The notes beneath the pieces are model-generated. The model had not been told where the DNA came from. It worked only from the letters and a program-made list of their open reading frames with translations, and searched no databases. A DNA stretch of 64,000 nt, from NCBI GenBank assembly GCA_905250125.1, contig CAJNOL010000708.1, positions 1 through 64,000 of the forward strand, read 5' to 3'. The stretch is from Rotaria sordida (Eukaryota > Rotifera > Eurotatoria > Philodinida > Philodinidae). This document shows, one piece after another, positions 12,701 through 23,200 of this stretch. Every line of letters starts with the position of its first letter. Position 1 is the first letter of the stretch. Position numbers and translations under genes: made by a program.

Positions 12701-15700
12701 GTGATATGTGTTTCTATCGTCCTGTATGTTGCTTTGTATCTATTTGATTGCATGTAAGTCCTGTAGTTTTGTATTTTATTCTATTGTTTTATAATCGAAT
12801 TTTAATTATTTGGTTTTTTTTTGTATCAATCAGAATACCAGAAGAAAATTTATCGAATTTTGATTCGACTGGAATGTTTTATTTTACTCCACCAAGACCT
12901 ATTGAAGAAGCTGTTCTTGTATGTAGTAATAGAGAATAAAATGAAACTATGGATGATTTTATTATCATTATTCATAGCATATGGAAAGTCTTCGTGAACG
13001 TCGTCTTGCATTTCGTCGACAGAATACAATAAGGAAAGATAAATATCAATCAGATCAACTAAGAGGATTTGTACTACCTACACATCCTGTGCATTTTCAA
13101 GATCGTAAGTTATAAATTTTAAAGAAAAAATCATTACGATGGTATACGTAGAGTATACTAAAACTAGTAGCAGAGACATTTTAATTTCTTATAAATTAAT
13201 ATCAAATCAGATTTCGTCTTCAATGTGCATCTTTTCCTTGATGTTCTCTTTGTTCTAATGCCGAGCCGTCTATACATATTAGAATATGTAAAAAGTAGTG
13301 TCGATAAAAAAAAAAGAAATACAGAAATAAGTTCATTAAATCTTCATTTTTATTAAATTTTGGAAACAATCGTCTTAATAATTCACATTTAATTGCATTC
13401 GTTGAATCCATTTATCGAACGTTGTATTCAAAGAATTCATGAACATGTTTTGCAATACAATGCAACGAGTTCAAATCATTTTAATCACTTAGATCATATT
13501 TGATTAAGTCAAATAATCAGAAATCGTATAGTGTCAAATCTGGAGAATTACTTAAATAAAAACTTGATGAACTTATTTCTCTATTTCTTTTTTGTTCTAA
13601 CGTCACTGCTCTTTCTACTTCTCTAATATTAGTTAACCCTTTCCGGCCGGCTATTTGAAAAATGCCGTACCCCTATAGGGGAAAATGTTTCCATATGGAA
13701 ACATCCGGCCGGAAAGGGTTAAAGAATAAGACAAAATTTTAAAAAATCAAGCAGATAAATTTGAATCAAATATTTACTATTAAAAAAGAAAGAGTAAAAG
13801 ACAAGCCAAAAAGGCTTTTATATTGAAGTTTATCAACGTTAAGTAATGTTCGTATTGAATTTTTTTGTCACAAATAAAGACAAACCATTGAGAAGATCAG
13901 GTGCTGTAATGAGATAATCATTATATCGATTAAACAAGATGTATAGTTGATTTTGTAATGCTATTGACCATTTGTTTTTTCTATTTCAATGCACCAGAAG
14001 GTTGTAGATGAGTGTATTACTCCACTCTTCGACATTTTTACTTTCGATCAAAGTTTAGATTATCGATCAAATATCAGAAAAATATAGAGCATTGTTTTTA
14101 CTATGAGACCATATAGAGAAAAATTTTTTATAAGATATTAAAATATCTTTGCTCCTGATTTTTGTATACTCTAAATAATTAATAGTTAATTTCATCTAGA
14201 TGTTATTGTCTGTCTTCATGCTGATAAATCATCACCAACAATTGGTTTACGAAATTTTGTTATGCCTCTTCGTGCTAGTTCATTTCATCGTCATGAATTA
14301 CCTACAATTATATTTGTAACAGATCTTGATTATATTAAACATGAATGGGATATGATATCAACATTTCCTGATATTTATATTCTTAATGTAAAAAATTTTT
14401 TTTTTCTGAAAAACGACCTAAAAGGAGTATTGAAACAAGCATAAGGACCAAAAGTTTAGACCTTCCCAGGCAGATAAAAACGGTGGATCCTCGCAGACTG
14501 TGACGGAAGTTGTTAATATACAATTACAGATCGTATATCAATCTATTTGAACTACTTTCTTATTGAGATTTCTGAAGACGCCTAGTGAAGAAATGTGTCC
14601 TAAAATAGATAGAATAAAACACATTTTCCTGTAATTGACTGTGTTTTACATTTTAATCTCAAGAGGATTGTGCTAAGAGCTTTTCTTTCTTTTTTTTTTG
14701 CTTTATGAAAATCAATTTTATATAATATAAAAATTTTTCTTATTAGGGTTCACCAAGTAATCCTTATAATTTACAATTAATATGTATCCAAGATTGTCGT
14801 CAATGTGTTATTATATCAACATTAGATCGTGAAAATCAAGATACATATTTAGTTGATAAATCATCTGTACTTTGTACATTAAATATTCGACAAATTGAAA
14901 TGAAATCAGCTGGATTTGTATCAATTATGAATTTAACTGGACAAAATTCATTTGATATAAATACTAATCAAGCAATGGTTTTACTTCAAAATAAAATTCG
15001 TACATTAACAACATTAAGTAATATGAAATTTTCATTTATTTTTGTTTTTTCAATAAAAAAAAAATCATTTTTTTTTCTTAATATTTAGCGGTTGATTCAA
15101 ATGTTCAATATGTGGAACAAGGTAAAAAAACCAATATTCGATTAAAAAAAGAAAACATTAAAATTGATTGTATTTAAATTTATAGGTGATACAGATGAAG
15201 TTGAATTAGAATTTTTTTTAACAACACCATTTGCATCTGGTAAAAATGATTGATTCTTCCCTTTTTTTTAAAAAAATTTTATTAAAAAAATCGTTTTTTT
15301 TTTAAGGATCTGCATTTGCTGATAGTGTACTTGATTGTATTTTAAGTTGTGTAAGTTTTTTTGAATGAATTTAAAAAAATAATTTAACAAAAAAAAAAAA
15401 AATTATATTAAAGGCTTATTATAATGATAATGCAGTTAATTTACTTCGAAATATTTTAACGGGTGGTGTTGATTTACAATTAGAAGAAATTTTAGCTGAA
15501 GGTGGTGGTTTTACACAATGTGAATCAGTCGATATATTAAAAAAACGAAATCGTGCTCGAGTTGCTATATTAGAAATTCGAGAATTAATACCAGATATTG
15601 ATTCAAGAGTAAGAATTTTGTTTTTTTGTTGTTTGAAATATATATTCATTTATTATTCAATAGACAAATCCAGTTACTTTCAATGTATTATTTTGTGAAG

Positions 15701-16010
15701 TTATTCAACGTTTTCATATGATTGTTATGGGTATATATCGTTTATTAGATATACTTATTCGAAATGATCCAACAGTTGATGTTAATAAAATACCTGGTGG
15801 TCATAAACGTATTGTTATTTGTTATCCACCATATAATTATCATATGGATCCATCTGATATGGTTTGTGAAATGTTTTTTTTCTTTTGTTTATTAAAACGA
15901 TTTGAAGAATAATTATTTTTTAGGTCTATGTAATGCAACAATCACGTCCTTATAATAATGGTCATTATTCAAGACAAAACTCTTCAATAACAGCAATACA
16001 AACTCGATGA
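6740..16010 (+). CDS. slo: BK (Slo1/KCNMA1) large-conductance Ca2+-activated K+ channel alpha subunit
   Basis: Twenty-eight exons join in phase to about 1134 aa: 6740-6961, 7023-7169, 7242-7306, 8068-8161, 8214-8325, 8387-8634, 8695-8769, 8834-8925, 10186-10299, 10378-10483, 10559-10711, 10779-10898, 10946-10999, 11855-11964, 12037-12201, 12265-12350, 12419-12491, 12564-12650, 12834-12918, 12978-13104, 14200-14387, 14747-15017, 15089-15121, 15186-15239, 15307-15350, 15414-15608, 15664-15861, 15924-16010. It forms the tetrameric K+ channel opened by voltage and cytosolic Ca2+ at the plasma membrane. The sequence shows the S0 signature CNGQRMW, S4 arginines (RFLRAIR), the filter TTVGYGD formed across the 8634/8695 junction, and RCK1 ([24 protein letters not shown]). 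RCK2 follows ([15 protein letters not shown]). The calcium bowl near residues 938-950 is present but lacks the usual Asp run. The C-terminus is short. Introns 8926-10185 and 13105-14199 hold MITEs. Identity is certain; a few splice choices are not. Confidence 0.95.
9388..10009. mobile_element. Non-autonomous TIR element, copy 1 (in slo intron 8)
   Basis: The left end (TAACG...CAACTGATTAATCG) and the right end (CGATTCAAAAGTGATTTATCAGTTGG...CTTAA) are inverted complements over roughly 90-100 bp. The same ends recur at 16699-17323 and 40419-40736. It is about 620 bp long with no open frame of interest. Ends are judged by eye to within a few bases. Confidence 0.7.
13637..13718. mobile_element. 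82-bp palindromic piggyBac-type MITE in slo intron 20
   Basis: The element is flanked by TTAA on both sides (13633-13636 and 13719-13722). Its ends are perfect inverted repeats, CCCTTTCCGGCCGG and CCGGCCGGAAAGGG. A central palindrome (GTTTCCATATGGAAAC) makes nearly the whole element self-complementary. TTAA duplication plus CCC ends is characteristic of the piggyBac superfamily. It has no coding capacity. It is strikingly GC-rich for this window. Confidence 0.85.
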
Positions 16011-18397
16011 ATATTTTGTATATTCTAATTAGTTGTTGTATTTCATCATCTTTTTCTTTGATTATTATTAGCCTTAATTATATGTATTTCAATGTTTTTT
16101 TCTTTCTTACTCAAAAATAAACTCATTGTTCCTTTAAATTAGAAAAAGTAACTTGAAGTTTTCGAGTATGATTAATGGAAAGAAGAAGCTCAAGAAGAAA
16201 ACCTTTTAAAGTAAATGAGAAAGATAATACAAAAATATAATTTTGTAAAAATGTTGAAGATATTTGGATGGTTGCAATCGTAAAGACAGTGGATTGGCAA
16301 CTAGCATAATCTAACTAAGCCGTGAACACTTATAGGGAATATATATATATATATATATGATGGATAAATAAAAACTATTAATTCGTGGAAACATCAGTAA
16401 CCAAAAAAAGTTAAATAAGTTTATTGACAATCTAGTTTATGCTGCATAGATTTATGTTGAGAAAAACTGTTAACCTAGAACTCGAAAACGATATAGTGTT
16501 ATCATTATGTTTTGTTTTAGGTTAAAGAATACTGGTGAACTGAGGCCGAATTTCTGAAACAGCGCTCATAGTATTTTAGAAATGTGGAAGTCATTTTAGT
16601 TGATTTAAATTTACAAGCAATAAAAAGTATCAATCGGTACAAAAATTTAGGTATTGATATTAAGTTTAGTTGAATTCATGATATCGAACTACTTCAAGTA
16701 ACGAGAGAAGTTCTCCTCAACTGATAATTCGCTTTCGAGTTGAGACTATGCGCATTATAAAGAACCAAATGAACTATGGATATCGTGAAAAGAACTCATG
16801 TTCTGAGCTTATTGCTGCCAATATACCATACTTTTCCGATGTTTTTTTTTACATAAAATGCCACGATTCCCCTCAGAAAAACTGATATTCGAAGTTCGAT
16901 TTGAAACTTTACATAGAGACAAATCTTAACAAAAATAGTTTTTGTGAGTGTTTCAGATCTTATTGCTGTTCCTGTTCTAAGATACAACTATGATAATAGC
17001 CTGTCTTTTACATCAGTCATATCAATTGCTAGATTTTATACTCATATTTTAGGATAGGAGGAAATCAAAAAATCTGAAACTACTGTCATTACGGCTTGCC
17101 TCTATGCAAACTTTCAAGTGGAAATTCAAAAATCAGTTTTTGAAATATTCCTACGGGAGATAACGATATTGAGTTAAAAAATATTGTAAACATGCAATGT
17201 CTTCGCAGCAATAAGTTAAGAACACGAACTCTTTTTCGGGACACACATAACTAATTTGAGTCTGCATAATGCACATAGTCTTGACTCAAAGATGATTTAT
17301 CAATTGGAGAACTTCCTTCGTAAGTGCATGAATCTAATGTAGTACCAATAGTCCTAACCTATCTTTCATCTGTGAGAACGATGTTCGGTTTTATGCAATA
17401 TTACAGTAAAATCTTAAAACATCGATTTGCAGAGAAAACATCACAAAAACAATGTGTTCAAGAACTAGATACATCTGTTCTATTGGCGGACAATATAGTT
17501 TCTCTGTAGAAACAAAGTAGAAAATTTCAGAATTTGTACACGATAATATTTTCACTATTTTGAAAAAAATATATGCTAAAATAAATCTCTCTAGTAATCG
17601 CTTTAACTGCGTCTGGTTACAAAAGCCAATGACAAATGGTCATTGTTCTTGATAGATATTTTCTTAGCTGATTTAGTGTTTTTAATCAAATCTATGACGA
17701 ATAAATCTATTTCTTTTTAAGTTCCGATGAACTACTTCATTCATCATACCGTTCAGTGTGATAGATAGGGTTCCACTAGAATTTTATTGATCGTATAGTA
17801 ATGAATAAAATACGATTTATATTAATGATAACGATATGTAACTAATCTTCATTAATGAATTGATTCCAAACAGAATACTATTTTAGTCATAATGCTTCTT
17901 TGAGTTTTAACGATTTCAATAAATAAATCACGTTAAATATATTCCTCGAACAACGTGATTCGATTCATCAATCAAAGTAGTACAATGTACAGTTCGATTC
18001 GCTTTAGAAAACAAACTGTACTTAGCGCCGGTGTCTAAATTTAGTAATTCTCATAAATTTTGATCAATGAATTCTTTATAAGTAGAAACATGTATCAATT
18101 TAGTTTTGAAATATTATTATATTATACTTCTGGTAATGATCGAACCAATGAGTAATACTGTGCCACTTCACCATCAATGAGTCATGTCATAGAACAGTAA
18201 AAAAAAATATTGTATGAATAATTAATAGGTAATCACAATATTTTTCTCGTGCTAGTTTGATCACATCCTCTTTCGTCGCTGTTTTTACATTCATAAGATT
18301 GTCCTTCGTAAGACGCCCACCCATACGAAAAGTTATATTATGATTAAAAGTTATAGTTTAACATGTTTTTTTCTATATACATAGGACATCTGATATA
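16011..18397. other. Intergenic region slo to VAMP
   Basis: This holds the slo 3' UTR (AATAAA-like motif near 16115), a short TA microsatellite near 16340, TIR element copy 2, and presumably the promoter and 5' UTR of the synaptobrevin gene. No further coding region is supported. Confidence 0.5.
16699..17323. mobile_element. Non-autonomous TIR element, copy 2
   Basis: About 625 bp, with the left end TAACGAGAGAAGTTCTCC and the right end GGAGAACTTCCTTCGTAA as near-perfect inverted complements. Homology of the arms runs on through the ACTATG(T/C)GCATTAT block. It has the same family ends and similar length as copy 1. No transposase frame is visible. Confidence 0.75.
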
Positions 18398-18990
18398 ATG
18401 AGCACCTATTATACTCAACCGAACGATGTGTATTATATATCACCAGGACAATTTGATCAATTACAGGGACAAGTTAATGATGTATGAAGAAACAAAACAA
18501 AACCGAAGATTTTTTCAATTATTAAATATTCTATATTATTTTATTTTATTTTATTTTAGGTTACACAAATAATGAGAAATAATATACAATTAGGAATACA
18601 ACGTGGTACAAATCTTGATGATCTTGAGATTAAAGCAGGTAAGATGATTTCAAATTGAAGAAGAGTTTTTTTATTTTATTTAAATTAATGTAGAGGATCT
18701 GAATAACTACTCTCAACAATTTGCTTTTACTGCACATGAGGTAGAGAAAAAATATTGGTGGCAAAATGTTAACGTAAATTTTCTATTAATTTATTTTTCG
18801 TTTGTCAATAATAATTTCTTCTTTTTCCTTTTTTTTAGATGTGGATTCTTTTAATTCTTGTTATTATTGTAATCATTGTTCTCGTAATTGGTAAGAACAA
18901 TTATCTAAGATAATTTATAATAAGATCAATTTTGTATCTTTTTTTTTGTTTCTAGTTCTTCCTATTCTAGCTTCACAGCATAAAATATAA
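18398..18990 (+). CDS. Synaptobrevin/VAMP R-SNARE
   Basis: Five exons (18398-18481, 18560-18638, 18694-18773, 18839-18890, 18956-18990) join in phase to 109 aa. R-SNAREs on vesicles pair with syntaxin and SNAP-25 to drive membrane fusion. A short N-terminus leads into the SNARE helix (about residues 19-80) with the zero-layer arginine in QIMRNN (Arg34). The conserved juxtamembrane KKYWWQN follows, then one C-terminal hydrophobic anchor (about 84-103) with a few lumenal residues. Length and layout match the VAMP1/2/3 class and not the longin VAMPs. The start is the first ATG in frame. Introns are 55-78 bp. I cannot separate neuronal synaptobrevin from a VAMP4/8-type paralogue by eye. Confidence 0.92.
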
Positions 18991-21530
18991 TTTGACATTA
19001 ATTGTCATGAAATTAATTTATATGTATATGTCTTTCATTATCGTTACTTTGTTTTCTATTGAGCATTAGTGATACTCATGTATTTATATTCAATATTTTT
19101 CTTTTCTTTTTTTGCATGAATAATTAAACAAATAATCGAATATTTGCTCAATAAGATATTTAATAAACAACTAAATAAATAAAATTTTAGGACTAGTGAA
19201 AAAATAAAAGGAATATTAATTCATAGATATACGATTTATCATAGTAGAATTATTAAATTTTTGTGTTTGAATATTAAAATAATTTCGTTACTGGATGACA
19301 TTTACATGTCAATATGGTGTCACAAGTATATATGTTCTTTGTCAATGACATTTTTAAAAAAACGATTTATTATTGGTTGACTATTGGTTTTGGACATGCC
19401 AATCATTATTTGAAATTCTATATTTATTACTTTTCATTCTGAAAAAAAAAGAAAACAATTCAATTGCCATTTAAGTTACTCATATCGACTATAAATATCT
19501 TAAATGTATGACTATTTTTTCTAGTGCTTAAGGCAAACGTTGTTATCTATCGAACATGTAATAAAATCAGATAAGTTACTGCATATAGAAAAAACGTGTA
19601 TACCTTGTTCGTGTGTTATGTTGTTCACACATATACTGATTTAATGTTCTACATTATCAAATATTGACCATAGCAAATAGGCAACAAGTGTTTTATTTTT
19701 GACTTCCTAAATAGATAAATTTTCATAGACAATCAAATTTTTTCTTTTTAATTGATCATGTCATAAATTGATACAATCTCAATAACGAATGAATAAGCAA
19801 AAATAAACTTATTTTTTGTTCTTTTGCGTCATTTGATTTTTTTTGTTTAGTGACGAAAACGGTTACTTACCTATGTTAGAACTATATATTTCATAAATTC
19901 AATATTTTTACAAACCTAGAACATCGAATATAACAAATACAAATCGTCCATCGACTAGAATACATTAAATATCATCTGAAAGTCTTTAACAATGGCAAGA
20001 AAAAAATGATGTAAGTGTAAGAGGAATATGTCTGTTAATGAATATATTATGTATTTTAGGTAACAGAAGAAACTGAAAAGTAATTTATATTTAGAATTAG
20101 AATGTGGAGAAAAACTTGATAGAATCTAGAAAATAAAGAAAATGAATGATAAAAATAAGTCGATGTTTCGAACAACTTTTTTTTTAACTGCAAAAAATAA
20201 AACTTCAACGAACATATTGGATAAAATGACTTATAGTAAATATTTATTTCGAATTCATTTCGTCTAACTTTTATAAACAATTTGTTCTTTTATAGATATC
20301 GATCATTTTTTATCATGGCGATCTTAGCTAAGACAAAGTATTTTGTTAAATTATTCAAATTAATATTTTCGTTGCCAAAAAAAAAACAAAACGTACATTG
20401 ATATCAATTTGCTATATCGAAGTGTGCTTTATAATTATACTTTTTTATAGTACGAAGTACCATATAATAATCATTCGCAAGCGTTTTTATTTTTCAACAC
20501 GTAACTCGAATTGCTGTTGCATGTCACGATGATCTAAAGATTGAAGAGTCATACGATTTTCGTTCAAACGTTGTTACAAAGTTACATGTTTTTATGTGAT
20601 CAATTTATTTTTCCGAAACTTTGATATGAGGTTCCGTTCGATTTCTCAATCTGCTTCACAAAATGATGATTTTGAAGTGAGAAGTCTGTTTTTGTTTTCG
20701 AAATAGTGAAAATGAGTTTTAACATCTTCAATGATTAGATAGAATATTGCTACAAATACTCACACTCTCAATTTGAAAGTTTTCTAATCTCCTAAACGAT
20801 AAGTCTACTTTTGATCTCGAGGTGAATGTATAAAATGAATCAATTTTGAAGCTAGATATAAATTATAACAACATCATCAATTAACCATAGAAAAAATTTT
20901 ATAGATGTTATGTCTCGTTTTTAAAACAAATTAATAATGATAATTTCATTTCGTTTTCCCTTCAGAATTAGTGTGAAAACATGGATACAAAGAATACTTT
21001 TTGTATCCTGTGTTAGAATTGATCGACTTTGTCATTTAAAAATAACAATTCTTAACGACAACTATAATCTTCTATCCATATTTTCATCGGCTTCGTATGA
21101 TACTGAACTCACTATTGAGCATAAAACACCTACTGAAATAAGAACTCGGCATGCATTTTCAAACAATAGTGTACGCTATTTTATTTCTATGTACAAATTC
21201 ATTCACGACAACATAAGAATAAGAAGGAAAAAAATTCCAAACATCATAAAAAGAAAGTGAAATATGGCATAGTGTATGAAATTATGTTGCAACGAATTTT
21301 TTTTCATTTGTTCGTTTTCTTGTGGTATCAAAAAAGACAACAGATAAAAAAAAGGAGTAAACCACTCGAATGACAACAACTACGAAAAACAAATAGAAAC
21401 ATCTAGAGAAAAATGCCAACATACTATATAAGTTCAAATCATTTTTTTTTTCATTAATCAAACACCACATGTACCATGGACAAAAATAAAAAGCCAATAA
21501 TAACAACAACTGCTGCTGCCATGCCATCTA
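18991..21530. other. Intergenic region without a supported gene
   Basis: AT-rich DNA downstream of VAMP with the presumptive 3' UTR (repeated AATAAA near 19160-19185). A 107-codon open stretch at 20937-21260 (+) has no recognisable domain and no convincing splice partners, so it is not called. Confidence 0.45.
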
Positions 21531-21539
21531 AACACACGA

Positions 21540-23200
21540 GCATAAAACCACAACAGCCTCTTTATACTCGTATGGTTTAGAACTTCGTTCTAGTGTGGCT
21601 CAATGTCAATATCATCAGGAAATAAAGGAAGTGATGAACAAAATATGTCCATTCAGTAATGTGAATGAATGCATCGACTTTATAATTGATATTTAAGAAG
21701 AGGAAATATAATCGTTTCTGATGCCTTTGCGCAAACAACTCTTCCCATTGTTCATGACATTTAACAAATCAATAGCATCTATATTTGAACTGAGAACCAA
21801 GTTGGACATGAAGGTTGGACCAATTAATGGCCAAAAATCCAAGGAATCTTTACAGATACTGCTCCTATCTGTAAATACCTTCAATAAGAGGCACAAGAAT
21901 GTGATCAAAACATGATATCGATCAGTTTTGCCACAACCAATAGTAGCAGCAGTAAGACAAATCTCAATCAATTAGATTCGTCATTTATGTATACCCAAAT
22001 AATAAAGGAAATTTTATTAACCATTAATTTCAAACAACAACACATTTGATGAATTTATCACTTTGTGTCGTCAATTATTTGCCGCAAATCCGAGAGAACT
22101 GCAAAATGTTCAGAAACGAATGAGAATACCACGAACATGGCCCAATATGATGGTATACATACCCAAGTTTCCTTTATTCAATGCTGAATCGATCATTACG
22201 AATGATAAAGATTGATCTTATCATAAGTATTGGATTTTTTATTCGAGATCTCTACAATTGCAATCGCCCAACTTCATGCACAATAGTTTGCTGGACAATC
22301 AACCTCGGATTCATTTACTGTTTATCGTGGTCAAGGACTATCGAAGGACGACTTTAATCGATTGATCAACGATAAAGGTGGAGTCTTATCATTTAATAAT
22401 TTTTTATTGACTAGTGTACGTCGTCAAATATCTCTCAACTTTGCTCGTAAAATTATGCAATCATCGGATCTTTTTGGTATTTTATTCATTATGAAAATTG
22501 ATTCGTCCGTTGTATCGACATCATTTGCCTATGTCCGTAAAATCAGTTATTTCAAGGAAGGAGAAATTCTTTTCTCTATACATTCCATTTTTCGGATTGG
22601 ACTAATGGAACCAATCGTTGGAAATAATCGTCTTTGGCAAGTCGATTTAATATTGATCAACGACAATGATCCATATGTCCATGCACTTACTGAACACATG
22701 CGTAAAGAGACCTATTCTCAGAAGAAAGGATGAGATTGTTTGGGTCGATTACCGTTGGAAATAGGGCAGTTCAGTAAAGCTCAAGAGATGTTTGATATTC
22801 TGCTTCATCAAACAATGAGTGATCGTGAAAAGTCATCAATTTACAATATGCTCGGGCGAGTGAAGAAGGAGGTCAAGGTGCATATGTAAATGTTATTTTG
22901 CTTATCATCAACGATCAAATGAAATTCTTTAAAAGATTGTCTCATCAACGGATGTTGCTTTGAGTATTTCTTACAACAACATCGATATAATGTATGATAA
23001 CATGGGTGACTATTCAAGTGCACTTTCATCTCATTAAAAAGCACTGGAAGTTCATCAAAAAAACTCTTCCTTCAAATCATCCTCATTTGGCTGCTTTTTA
23101 TACTTGTCTTGGCTCAGTGTACGACAACCTTAGCGACTATTAGAATGCACTTTCCTTTCATCAAAAGTTACTGGGAATTTGTCAAAAAGGGTGTGGGTGT
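21540..23200 (+). pseudogene. Decayed ADP-ribosyltransferase + TPR gene (bdelloid-type)
   Basis: Fragments of one protein family appear in order but in shifting frames with many stops. Near 21700 is a piece reading EEEIIVSDAF. Near 22050-22100 comes CRQLFAANPRELQNV. At 22310-22733 a 120-odd-codon piece has the ART fold signatures: YRGQGLS (R motif), LSFNNFLLTS (S motif) and KEGEILF (ExE motif). Kinesin-light-chain-like TPR fragments at 22980-23190 follow (for example AAFYTCLGSVYDNLSDY). Intact relatives would mono-ADP-ribosylate arginines using NAD+ and are very numerous in bdelloids. Here the frame is broken repeatedly on both sides of the ART core, and the TPR part stops in a low-complexity GTGTGG stretch. 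Expression of the isolated ART piece is not excluded. Confidence 0.75.

Noticed and set aside
12748..12939. Plus-strand frame starting inside a slo intron
   Set aside because: Only its 3' part, 12834-12918, is coding, as an internal slo exon; the upstream part is the intron and its pyrimidine tract.
20937..21260. 107-codon plus-strand open frame between VAMP and the ART pseudogene
   Set aside because: Translation shows no domain, low complexity at the C-terminus and no neighbouring exons.
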